NCBI GenBank assembly: GCA_012931725.1
Contig: CM022952.1
Span: 57,169,920-57,233,919 of the forward strand
DNA from: Litsea cubeba
Lineage: Eukaryota > Streptophyta > Magnoliopsida > Laurales > Lauraceae
Reading direction: 5' to 3'
Length of the DNA: 64,000 nucleotides
Part shown: positions 11,716 to 22,006 of the stretch, piece after piece
How the letters are laid out: every line of letters starts with the position of its first letter
Position numbering within the stretch: the stretch's first letter is position 1
Translations under genes and position numbers: made by a program
The notes under the pieces: model-generated
Database searches by the model: none
Told to the model about the DNA's origin: nothing
What the model saw: only the letters and a program-made list of their open reading frames with translations

Positions 11716-14272
11716 CCGTCAATCACAGAAGTTACTCTACCCACGAGCGAAGTGCTCGTGCCAGGTTTCAATTATTCTCCCGGCCGATTCCCGTTCCGGA
11801 CCCCCAGCGGCCCATTTTCGATCCTAAGTCTTAGAAAATCCCATTTTTCGCTCGTAATTCTCTAACCGCGAGTCCTATTGGCGAACCGTCAGTTCCTACA
11901 GGCTACTCTACCCTCGAGCAAAGTACGCTTGCTGGTTTCTGATTTTTCCCGTAGCCGTTTCCAGTTCCGGGCCCCGGCGGGCCGTTGTCGAGCCGAAGTG
12001 TGGGAAAATCCCATGTTTCTCTTTTAATTCTCAAACCGGGAGTCCTATCTGCGAACCGTCAGCTCCTACAGGTTATTCTACCCTCAAGCGAAGTGCTCGT
12101 GCCATTTTTCAATTTTTCCAGTAGCCGTTTCCCATTTCGGACCCCCAGCGGGCCGTTTTCGAGCCTAAGTGTTGGAAAATCCCATGTTTCGCTCGTGATT
12201 CTCTAACCGGAGTCCTATTTGTGAACCGTCAATTCCTACAGGTTACTCTATCCTCGAGCAAAGTGCTCGTGCCGGTTTGCAACTTTTCCCCCGGCCGTTT
12301 CCCGTTTCGGGCCCCTGGCGTGTCATTTTCGAGCCTAAGTGTTGGAAAATCCTATGTTTCTTTTGTAATTCTCTAATCGGGAGTCCTATTTGCTAACCAT
12401 TAGTTCCTACAGTTTAATCCACCCTCGAGCGAAGTGCTCCTGCCGGTTTCCAATTTTTCCCGCTACCGTTTTTCGTTCCGGGCCCACGGCGGGCCGTTTT
12501 CGAGCCATACTGTTGGAAAATCCTATATTTTGGTCTTAATTCTCTAACCAGGTGTCCTATCTGCGAACCGTCAGTTTCTGCATGTTATTCTACCCTCAAA
12601 CGACGTGCTCCTGCCGATTTCTGATTTGTCCTGCGGCCGTTTCCCGTTCCGGACCCCCGGCGGGCCTTTTTCGAGCGTAAGTGTGGGAAAATCCCATGTT
12701 TCGCTCGTAATTCTCTAACCAGGAGTCCTATTTACGAACCGTTAGTTCCACATAGTTACTCTACCCCCAAGCGAAGTGCTCGTGTCAGTTTTCAATTTTT
12801 CCCGTGGCCGTTTCCCTTTCCGGACCCCCGACGGCCCGTTTTCGAGCCTAAGTCTTGGAAAATCCCATTTTACGCTCGTAATTCTTTGACCGGGAGTCCT
12901 ATTTTTTAACCGTGAGTTCCTACAAGTTTCTCTACCTTCGAGCGAAGTGCTCGTGCTGTTTTCCAATTTTTCCCGCTGCCGTTTCCCATTCCGGACCCCG
13001 GCGGGCCGTTTTCGAGCCTAAGTATGGGAAAATCTCATGTTTCGCTCGTAATTCTCTAACCGGGAGTCCTATTTGCGTACCGTTAGTTCCTACAGTTAAT
13101 CTACCCTCGAGCGTAGTGCTCGTGCCGTTTTCCGATTTTTCCAGCGGCCGTTTTCACTTTCGGGCCCCCGGCGGTCTGTTTTCGAGCCTAAGTGTTGGAA
13201 AATCCCATGTTTCGCTCGTAATTCTCTAACCAGGAGTCCTATTTGCGAACCGTCAGTCCTCTTAGTTATTCTACCCCCGAGCGAAGTGCTCGTGTCCGTT
13301 TCAGATTTCTCCCATGGCCGTTTCTCGTTCCGGACCCCCGGCGGCCCCTTTTCGAGCCAAAGTCTTGGAAAATCTCATTTTTCGTCGTAATTCTCTGACC
13401 GGGGGTCCTATTTTTGATCCGTCATTTCCTACAAGTTACTCTACATTTGGGCGAAGTGTTCGTGGCAGTTTCTGATTTTTCCCGTGGCTGTTTCCCGTTC
13501 CGGACACCCGGCGGGCCGTTTTCAAGCCTAAGTATGGAAAAATCCCATGTTTTGCTCTTAATTCTCTAACCTGGAGTCCTATTTACGAACCGTCAGTTCC
13601 TACAGGTTACTCTACCCTGAACCGAAGTGCTCGTACCAATTTACGATTTTTCCCGCGACCGTTTCCACTTCCGGGCCCCTGGCGTTCCATTTTCGAGCTT
13701 AAGTGTTGGAAAATCCCATGTTTCGCTTGCAATTCTCTAACCGGGAGTCCTATTTGCATACCATCAGTTCCTACCATTTAATCTACCCTCGAGCGAAGTG
13801 CTCGTGCTGGTTTCCTAGTTTTTCTTGGACCGTTTCCCGTTCCGGACCCCTAGTAGGCCATTTTCGAGCCTAAGTGTTGGAAAATGCCATGTTTCGCTCG
13901 TAATTCTCTGACCGGGAGTCCTATTTGCGACTCGTCAGTTCCTACAAGTTACTCTACCCTCGAGCCAAGTGTTCGTTTTAGTTTCCAATTTTCCCGAGGC
14001 CGTTTCCCATTCCGGACCCCTGGCGGGCCGTTTTCGAGCCTAAGTGTTGTAAAATCTCATGTTTCGCTCGTAATTCTCTAACTGGGAGTCCTATTTACGA
14101 ACCGTTAGTTCCTACAAGTTACTCTATGCTCGAGCGAAGTGCTGGTACCACTTTTCGATTTTTCCCATGGCCGTTTCCCTTTCCGGACACCCGGCGGGCC
14201 GTTTTCAAGCCTAAGTGTGTGAAAATCCCATGTTTCGCTCCTAATTCTCTAACCGTGAGCCCTATTTGCGAA
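11716..14272 (+). repeat. Complete 15-monomer HOR unit (~2.56 kb)
   Basis: From one type A monomer to the next, the order is A B C D, then eight types absent elsewhere in the window (E'-L'), then E F G. The same order starts at 8141, and a shortened version follows 15521. Diagnostic words for the private types include CTCCTGCC with CGCTACCGTTTTTC, TATTTTGGTCT, and GTTCCACATAGTTACTCT or GTTCCTCTTAGTTACTCT. Confidence 0.75.
12415..13775 (+). repeat. Private monomer block E'-L', copy 2
   Basis: Same eight types and order as at 8830-10205, with scattered substitutions. It is about 3.58 kb downstream of copy 1, which equals a whole number (21) of monomers. Confidence 0.7.
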
Positions 14273-15559
14273 CCGCCACTCACAGAAATTACTCTACCCC
14301 CGAGCGAAGTGCTCATGCTGGGTTTCAATTATTCCCGTGCCCGATTCCCGTTCCGAACCCGCAGCGGCCCGTTTTCAAGCCTAAGTCTTGGAAAATCCCA
14401 TTTTTCGCTCAAAATTCTCTAACCACGAGTCCTATTGGCGAACCGTCAGTTTCTACATGTTACTCTACCCTCGAGCGAAGTGCTCTTGCCGGTTTCTGAT
14501 TTTCCCACAGCCGTTTCCTGTTCCGGGCCCCCGGCGGGCCGTTCTCGAGCCGAAGTGCGGGAAAATCCCATGTTTCTCTCTTAATTCTCTAACCGGGAGT
14601 CCTATTTGCGAACCATAAGTTCCTGTAGGTTAATCTCCTTGAGCGAAGTGCTTGTGCCATTTTTTTATTTTTCTTTTTGATTTTTCTTGTGGCCGTTTCC
14701 CATTTCGGACCCCCAGCTGGCCGTTTTCGAGCCTAAGTGTTGGAAGATCCCATGTTTCACTCGTAACTAACCGGGAGTCCTATTAGTGAACCGTCAATTC
14801 CTACAGGTTACTCTACCCTTGAGCGAAGTGCTCGTGCTATTTTGCAATTTTTCCCACGGCCGTTTCCCGTTTCGGGCCCCCGGCGGGCCATTTTCGAGCC
14901 TACGTGTTGGAAAATCCCATGTTTCGCTTGTAATTCTCTAATTGGGAGTCCTATTTGCATACCATCAGTTCCTACAGTTTAATCTACCCTCAAGAGAAGT
15001 GCTCGTGCCGGTTTCCTAGTTTTTCTTGGACCGTTTCCCATTCCGGACCACTGTTAGGCCATCTTCGAGCCTGAGTGTTGGAAAATGCCATGTTTCGCTC
15101 GTAATTCTTTGACCGGGAGTCCTATTTGCGAAGCGTCAGTTCCTACTAGTTACTCTACCCTCGAGCGAAGTGTTCATTTCAATTTCCAATTTTCCGGAGG
15201 CCGTTTCCTGTTCCGGACCCCTGGCGGGCCGTTTTCGAGCCTAAGTGTTGCAAAATGTCATGTTTCGCTAGTAATTCTCGAACCGCGAGTCCTATTTACG
15301 AACCGTTAGTTCCTACAAGTTACTCTACCATTAAGCAAAGTGCTCATACCACATTTCGATTTTTCCCACGGTTGTTTTCCCTTCCGGACCCCCGACGGGC
15401 CGTTTTCAAGCCTAAGTGTGGGAAAATCCAATGTTTCGCTCGTAATTCTCTAACCGTGAGCCGTATTTTTGAACCGTCTGTCACAGAAGTTACTCTACCC
15501 CCAAGAGAAGTGCTTGTGCTGGGTTTCAATTATTCCAGTGGCCGTTTCCCATTGCGGAC

Positions 15560-16505
15560 CCCCGGTGGCCCGTTTTCGAGCCTAAGTCTTGGAAAATCCC
15601 ATTTTACGCTCGTAATTCTCTGACCGGGAGTCCTATTTTTGAATCGTGAGTTCCTACAAGTATCTCTACCCTCGAGTGAAGTGCTTGTGCTGTTTTCCAA
15701 TTTTTCCCGCTGCCGTGTCCCATTCCGGACCCCGGCGGGCCGTTTTCGAGCCTAAGTGTGGGAAAATCTAATGTTTGGCTCGTAATTCTCTAACCGTTAG
15801 TTCTTACAGCTTAATCTACCCTCGAGCGAAGTGCTCGTGCCGTTTTTCGATTTTTCCCGCGGCTGTTTCCACTTCCGGGCCCCTGGCGGTCTGTTTTCGA
15901 GCCTAAGTGTTGGAAAATCCCATGTTTCGCTCGTAATTCTCTAACCAGGAGTCCTATTTGCGAACCGTCAGTTCCTCTTAGTTACTCTACCCCCGAGCGA
16001 AGTGCTCGTGTCGGTTTCCGATTTCTCCCATGGCCGTTTCTCGTTCCGGACCCCCGGTGGCCCCTTTTCGAGCCTAAGTCTTGGAAAATCTCATTTTTCA
16101 TTGTAATTCTCTAACCGAGGGTCCAATTTTTGAACCGTCAGTTCCTACAAGTTACTCTACATTTGGGCGAAGTGTTCGTGGCAGTCTCTGATTTTTCCCG
16201 CGGCCGTTTCCAGTTCTGGACACCCGGCGAGCCGTTGTTGAGCCTAAGTACGGGAAAATCCAATGTTTTGCTCTTAATTCTCTAACCAGGAGTCCTATTT
16301 ACGAACCGTCTGTTCCTACAATTTACTCTACCCTCAACTGAAGTGCTCGTGCCGATTTTCGATTTTTCCCGCGACCGTTTCCACTTTCGGGCCCCTGGCG
16401 TTCCATTTTCGAGCTTAAGTGTTGGAAAATCCCATGTTTCCCTTGTAATTCTCTAACCGGGAGTCCTATTTGCATACCGTAAGTTCCTACCGTTTAATCT
16501 ACCCT
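15560..16505 (+). repeat. Private monomer block, copy 3, 5'-truncated (G'-L')
   Basis: Begins as a hybrid: a type A start (15521) turns into type G' within the same monomer, so E' and F' are missing. H' to L' follow, then E and part of F, where the retrotransposon interrupts. Confidence 0.65.
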
Positions 16506-17085
16506 CGAGCGAAGTCCTCGTGCTGGTTTCCTAGTTTTTCTTGGACCGTTTCCTATTCCGGACCGCTGGCAGGCCATTTTCGAGCCTAAGTGTTGGAAAA
16601 TGCCATGTTTTGCTCGTAATTCTCTGACCGGGAGTCCTATTTGCGACGCGTCAGTTCCTACAAGTTACTCTACCCTCAAGCAAAGTGTTCGTTTCAGTTG
16701 TTAGGTTTTTGTTTATTGCGATTTGATGGATGCATCATTCATTTTATTCATCATTTGAATTCACACACATGCATTGATTTAGAAAATCTTGAAATCTTGA
16801 TTTACACATGCATTGTTTTAAATCTTGTAAATCATATGGTTCATGCATGTTTTGGTTTTCATCTTGGATGCATTTTATTTGAAAAAGGATTTTTACAAAT
16901 CAAGCTAGCCAATGATTTAAAGTTTCAAATGATTTTTTGGCTTTTTATGTTTCATGATTTTAAAATACTTAGAATGATTTAAAATCATATTTTCAAGCTT
17001 GATTTAGTGGCCCACTTGTCCCCACCTGAAAATACATTAAAATATGCAAAATAAGCATTTTTGGGGGAAATGGTCCAGGGGACCC

Positions 17086-17240
17086 GGTCGACCCACAGTG
17101 TGGCCGGTCGACCGAGCCCATGGACCCGGTCGACCGAAGACACTGCAGGTCGACCGAACAAGTGGCCGTTGAGCCTTTTTCAAACGGTCAGTTTTATGAC
17201 CGTTGAAGCCCAGGTCGACCCGGGAAAGTGCAGGTCGACC
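17086..17240 (+). promoter_or_regulatory. Cluster of six GGTCGACC palindromes upstream of the TATA box (5' LTR)
   Basis: GGTCGACC occurs at 17086, 17106, 17128, 17148, 17213 and 17233, mostly as CGGTCGACC(G/C). The last copy ends about 28 bp before the TATA box. The 3' LTR keeps all six. A binding-site role is inferred. Confidence 0.7.
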
Positions 17241-17268
17241 GGGCACTCGCATATACTCACTTTTTGAG

Positions 17269-17276
17269 TATAAAAA
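17269..17276 (+). promoter_or_regulatory. TATA box of copia element 1 5' LTR
   Basis: TATAAAAA within GAGTATAAAAAGGGG, in the U3 of the LTR and just downstream of the palindrome cluster. The same box is at 24577-24584 in the 3' LTR. Confidence 0.75.
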
Positions 17277-18290
17277 GGGGTTCATTCCCATGAGAAAAGT
17301 GTTGAACATTTTAGACCTTCCAAGTCATCTTTGAGGAGTTTGGAGTCAAGGAAAAAGGGGATGAACTAAGAAAGACCAAGAGGGTCATTAGTAAAGCTAA
17401 AGCTTGGATCATTAAGTTAAATCATCAAGTAAGCTTTACTTTTGTTAATCATATGTTTTATGCTTTGACTAAATTATTGGTAAATGATTATTAGCATATA
17501 AACTATGATGTGTTAAATCCATTACCTTCATTCAATCTTTGTTTTAGATTGTGATGGATTTCTCACTTTGATTCAAACCAAGTTTTGTGTTAAAACTTTA
17601 TAAATCATGTTTTGTTAAAACCTTTGATTTGTTTTATAAACATGTTTCATTAACTTGTTTGAATCATCTTCGTTGTTTTCATTCATTTGAATCTTAAGTT
17701 AAACCTTTGTGTTTGAAAACAACATAGCATAGCACATGCATCACTTGATTAGGCTTAAACATTCAACTTGTGATCTTTTGATTTTCACATCATTAACAAG
17801 TTTGTAGTTGTTCAAGTGATTTGCATATAACTTCAATCAAATCTTGTGTGCCTTAACTTTCAAATGCTTCTAGCATACATTGATTAAGCCTTCTTTTTAA
17901 ACTTGATTGAAGTTTTCCACACACACATATCATAAGCATTCATCTTTGCATTTCATTGTGTTGTGTGAGTTAGAGTTTCATTTTCTTATCCGCCTACTTA
18001 TAGGCAATTTTTATTGAGCTTAAATTGTAATCTCTTAGAGTGTTTTGTGAAGACACTTTCTTTGAGAAAAATCTATTGTTGTAAGGTTATTGCTTAGCCA
18101 TTGAAAAGCATCTTGTATAGGTTGTTGTTAAGCCTTGAAAAACAACATTGTAAGGTTATTGCTTATCCTTGGAAAGCATAGTGTTGAGGTTATTGCTTAG
18201 CCTTTTGGAAAAGCATAAATAGTGGAAATCCGGTGGGGTGTGAGGAACACAAGCCGGTAGTGGATGTAGGCTTTGAGGCCGAACCACTAT

Positions 18291-20012
18291 TGAAAGTCCA
18301 AGGGATCCTAACCCTAGAGGGGGGGTGAATAGGGTGATCTACACTTAATGACTAATTATGGCCAATTTTAATTTTTTTAAAATAAACTAGTCACATGTGA
18401 TGATTAACATACAATATGCGGAAGCTTAAACAAAACAATCACCACAAAACAATCACCACTACACAAGGTTTTATAGTGGTTCGGCCTCAATGCCTACATC
18501 CACTACCGGTTTGTGACTCAACACCCCACCGGATTTCCACTAATATGCTTTTCAAAAGGCTAAGCAATAACCTCTACAATATGCTTTCCAATGATAAGCA
18601 ATAAACTTACAATGTTGTTTTTCTAGGCTAAACAACAACCTATACACAATGCTTTTATATGGCTAAGCAATAACCTTACAATCAAATGATTTCTCTAAAG
18701 AAAGTGTTTTCACAAAACACTCTAAGAGATTACAATTAAGCTCAAATAAAATTGCCTCTAAATAGGCGAATATGAAAGTGTAAAGCTAACTCACACAACA
18801 CTCTAAGTAATGCAAAGATGAATGCTCATGAAGTGTGTGTGTGAATACTTCAATCAAGTTGAAAATGAAAGCTCAATCAATTTATGCTAAAAGCATTTAA
18901 AAGTTTAATGCACATAAAAAGGTATGATTGAAGTAATATGCAAATCACATGTACCAAATACAAACTTGTAGAAGATATGAAAAACAAGGGTTCACAAGTT
19001 GTATGAAATTAATTTAGTCTAAACATGTGATGCATGTGCAATGTTGTTTTCAAAACCAAACTAATTCAACAAAGGTTTAAATGAATGAAAACAACAAGGA
19101 AAGATTCAAACAAGTTAATGAATCATGACATAAAAGAAATCAAAGATTTTGGCAATGCATGATTAACAAAGTTTATAAAACAAACTTGTTTTGAAATCAA
19201 GGTGAAGAATCCTATGACTTAAATCAAAGATTAAGGAAGTAGAGGATTCAACACATCATAGTTTATATGCTAAAATCATTTACCAATAGTTTAACAAAGC
19301 ATAAAACAACGATTAATAAAAAGCAAAGCTTACTTGGTGGTTTAACTTCATTAATCCAAGCTTTAGCTTTCCTCAATGACCATTTGCCTTCCTTAGCTTG
19401 ATCCCCTTTCTTTTGCTTCAAAATTCCTCAAGAAGGCTTCAAAGATCATCCCTAATGCTTAAGGAATGAGTTTCTTTTTATAGAAAAAGTGGTCCAACGG
19501 CTCCTTGTCGGTCGACCCACAGGTTGTTGTCGGTCAACCGACACCTCAACGGTTAGAAACCCAACGGCTTTAATTTTTGAAAAAAAAATTTTAGCGGCGG
19601 CCATAAAGCGCCGGTAAAAGTCCCGTTTGGCCGCCGGTAAAAGTCCAGAATTCTCAAAAAATGAGATTTTCAAAGTGATTTTCTTGGGGGGACTTTGGGC
19701 CAATAAACCAAGCATGGAACTATGATTTAAACCAATCCAAGTTCTTAAAAATCATTGTAACATAAAAGGCCAAACAAAACTTGAAACATTTAAAACCAAT
19801 GGCTAGCTTGATTTATAAAATCTTTTTCAAACTAAAAATGCATCCAATGTTTAAAACCAAAACATGCATAAATCATAAGGTTTACAAGATTTAAAACAAT
19901 GTATGTATAAATCAAGATTTCAAGATTTCTAAAATCAATGCATGTGCGAAGATTCAAATGAATGAATAAGTTGAATGATGCATCCATCAAATTGCAATAC
20001 AAAATCCTAACA
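18291..20012 (-). mobile_element. Solo LTR of a sister copia family, inserted in reverse inside the 5' LTR
   Basis: On the minus strand it starts TGTTAGGATTTTG (20012) and ends GGACTTTCA (18291). It is flanked by the 5-bp duplication ACTAT (18286-18290 and 20013-20017), and the 3' LTR reads straight through this point. The sequence is related to, but clearly diverged from, the host LTR. It has its own TATA box (19475-19482, minus) and a GGTCGACC site (19510-19517). Being a lone LTR with intact duplication, it most likely arose by LTR-LTR recombination of a full element. Confidence 0.92.
19475..19482 (-). promoter_or_regulatory. TATA box of the solo LTR
   Basis: TATAAAAA on the minus strand, with GGTCGACC and GGTCAACCG sites 25-60 bp upstream. 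This is the same arrangement as in the host LTR. Confidence 0.6.
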
Positions 20013-20201
20013 ACTATAAATCCTTGTGTAGTGGTGATTGTTTTGTGGTGATTGTTTTGTTTAAGCTTCCGCATATTGTATGTTAATCATCACATGTGAC
20101 TAGTTTATTTTAAAGAAATTAAAATTGGCCATAATTAGTCATTAAGTGTAGCTCACCCTATTCACCCCCCCTCTAGGGTTAGGATCCCCAGGACTTTCAA
20201 T

Positions 20202-20213
20202 TGGTATCAGAGC
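20202..20213 (+). other. Primer binding site (tRNA-Met type), copia element 1
   Basis: TGGTATCAGAGC begins three bases after the LTR end. It is the standard initiator tRNA-Met primer site of plant copia elements and fixes the element's orientation as plus. Confidence 0.95.
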
Positions 20214-20313
20214 CTCGTGTTCTATATTAGGATCAAGCGTTTTGGAACTCTTGATTAGGTGTAAAAACCTAGAGTTAAAACCCTAGTGTTGTGCCTCCAT
20301 GAAAATCATAAGA

Positions 20314-21436
20314 ATGGATTCCACTAGTTTAGACTTTGTAGATTCTTTGGTAGATTCTTCTAGACCCCTCCTTCTTCCCACTATTGGAGATTCAAACAAT
20401 GAATTTAAAGAATCTCAATTTGAATTAAAAGAGGAAGAAAATGATGAAAATGATAATGACATTGAAAAAGCTTATGAGGATTTATGCACATTATCCTTAG
20501 AGCTTTCTAAGAAGAATAGAAGATTAAAAGAAGAATCTAAAAGACTAAATCAAGAATTAGTCTCTTCAAAAGATGAACTTAGAGAAAAAGAAGAATTAAT
20601 AAATTGTGCAGAATCTAAGTTCATGATCTCTTTGCATAATCTATCTAATATTAAAGATGATCTAAGAGAATCAAAGATAGATTATGATAATCTTAATAAG
20701 GAAAATTCAAAACTAAGAGATCAATTAAAAAGGCAAGATGAAAACATTAACAACCTAGAATCCAAGTTAACCATTTCTATGGAAAATTTATCTAATGCTC
20801 AAATTAAGATAAACACTCTAGAACTTGGATCCAATGTTATTAATGAAATTAAATTTGAATTAAAACTTGCCCATGAAGAGCTAAATAAATTTAAGGGAAT
20901 TGAACAAGAACTAACAAACACAACACCAAAAACGAAAAATTGGAACGGATTACCGTTCCTAATCCGTGTGTTCCTAATCCGTTCATCCGTTCCAATTTCC
21001 TATTTTTGGAACGGATTAACGGATTAGGAACGGTTTAGGTACGGATGAACGGATTAGGAACACACGGATTAGGAACGGTAATCCGTTCCAATTTTCCGTT
21101 TTTGGTGTAGTGAAAAGTTAAAAATGAAAAATTCAACCCTTAAAGAACAAGTCACTCAACTTGAAACCTACAAATAAAAGTATGAGTGCAAATTTACCCA
21201 AAAGTGAAGAAAGATTTGAAAAGTTATTGAAATTGGGTAAATCTAAAAGAGATAGGACGGGTCTTGGATTTGATAGGAATATTTCTCATGACCCTAAGTT
21301 CACCAACACCTTTGTGAAAGGTGAGTCCTCTTTCTCTAGCACTCCCACTTCTTTGCCCATGACTAAATGCAATTATTGTGGCATTGAAGGACATTTTAGG
21401 TTTGAGTGCAAATTAAGGAGAAGCCATGTGTCCTAA
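20314..21436 (+). pseudogene. gag remnant of copia element 1 (coiled coil plus CCHC knuckle), split by a MITE
   Basis: The frame opens at ATG 20299 or 20314 and encodes a Glu/Lys/Asn-rich chain with a long heptad-like coiled coil (NRRLKEESKRLNQELVSSK and onward). It then runs into the MITE at 20919 and stops at 21027. Beyond the MITE the gag resumes: KLGKSKRDRTGLGFDRN (GLGF at 21260-21271) and a zinc knuckle CNYCGIEGHFRFEC (about 21370-21411). The N-terminal capsid segment found in elements 2 and 3 (W-K-I-R-M-Q style) is absent, so the gag was already shortened. A Lys-rich, stop-ridden tail to about 21940 resembles the end of SIRE-type gag. No pol follows. Confidence 0.75.
20919..21112. mobile_element. 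CACTA-like MITE / foldback element (194 bp)
   Basis: Terminal inverted repeats read CACAACACCAAAAACG and CACTACACCAAAAACG (one mismatch). They continue almost perfectly for about 65 bp per arm, built from TTGGAACGGATTA and CCTAATCCGT words. A centre of about 50 bp has related words. The flanks are AAA on both sides (20916-20918 and 21113-21115), fitting the 3-bp duplication of CACTA transposons. It has no coding capacity and would need a transposase in trans. Confidence 0.8.
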
Positions 21437-22000
21437 ATCCATTTTTGAACCAAAGAAAGTAAAATCAATCTCTATGATGGATAAGACACTAAAAATCAAA
21501 GAAGACTCTAAAAAAGACTAAACAAGTAAAACCAATTAAAAAGGAGTCTCCTAAATAGATCTAAAAAGGTTAAATAAGTTAAACCAACTCTAAAAGAATC
21601 TATTAACAAAAGCTTCTCAATCTTCCTCCATTAACTCAACAAATGAAGGAACTTTTGAAGAAAGTTGCAAAGTTAAATCTTAAATTCAAAAGTCAAATAA
21701 ATGGAGGAAATAAGAAGAAAAGAAATCAATCCCCTAATAAGAAAGTCACCAACCTCAAAAGACTAATCACCATTTCTAAGACAAATTTAGTTAAATCTAA
21801 ACATCATGGTGATACGTCTAAATTGAAAATTTATCAAGTCAAATCTCCATAGTTGGTAAGACTTTTAAGATGGACCTCAAAGATCAACCCTCCCAAGACC
21901 TTAGGTGGATTCCAAAAGCTATTTACTTAGTCAAACCTTAAGGCCTTGGACCTCATTGACCAACCTATCCTTTATAGGTAAATCCTTTTGTTGGTCATGC
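21437..22000 (+). other. Lys-rich decayed gag tail and noncoding DNA
   Basis: Many short Lys/Asn/Ser-rich frames broken by stops, for example 21643-21852. Near 21890 one frame reads DLRWIPKAIYLVKP, which resembles the end of copia gag regions before the protease. No protease motif (DSG) follows. Confidence 0.45.
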
Positions 22001-22006
22001 TACATT

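Larger units (their letters stand above)
8141..16698 (+). repeat. Satellite array 1: ~170-bp monomers, about 50 copies, with a 15-monomer HOR
   Basis: Tandem monomers of 170-171 bp, all in one orientation. Landmarks in each monomer, in order, are CCGTCAGTTCCTACA, CCCTCGAGCGAAGTGCTCG, a T-rich tract, CCGTTTCCC, GGACCCCCGGCGGGCCG, GTTGGAAAATCCCATG and TTCGCTCGTAATTCTC. Spacing was measured between repeats of AACCGGGAGT. Type A monomers (GTTTCAATTAT) fall at about 8191, 11765, 14321 and 15521. The array mixes seven types (A-G, my labels) with eight others (E'-L') found only here. It ends inside a type F monomer, where copia element 1 inserted. The many short open frames are by-products of the repeat. 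Confidence 0.95.
16699..20199 (+). repeat. 5' LTR of copia element 1, split by a solo LTR
   Basis: Runs 16699-18290, resumes at 20018 after the nested solo LTR and its duplicated ACTAT, and ends at 20199. Without the insert (1727 bp) it is 1774 bp, against 1777 bp for the 3' LTR. The two are very alike; differences I could see include GCGATTT/GCAATTT, ACCCACAG/ACCCGCAG and GGCCGTTG/GGCCATTG. The near identity points to a fairly recent insertion. Confidence 0.93.

Noticed and set aside
16641..16982. 113-codon frame crossing from satellite into the copia LTR
   Set aside because: It spans an insertion junction and is fortuitous.
17037..17309. 90-codon minus frame and 68-codon plus frame over the palindrome cluster (repeated at 24345-24617)
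   Set aside because: They are opposite-strand readings of the promoter palindromes and TATA region of the LTR.
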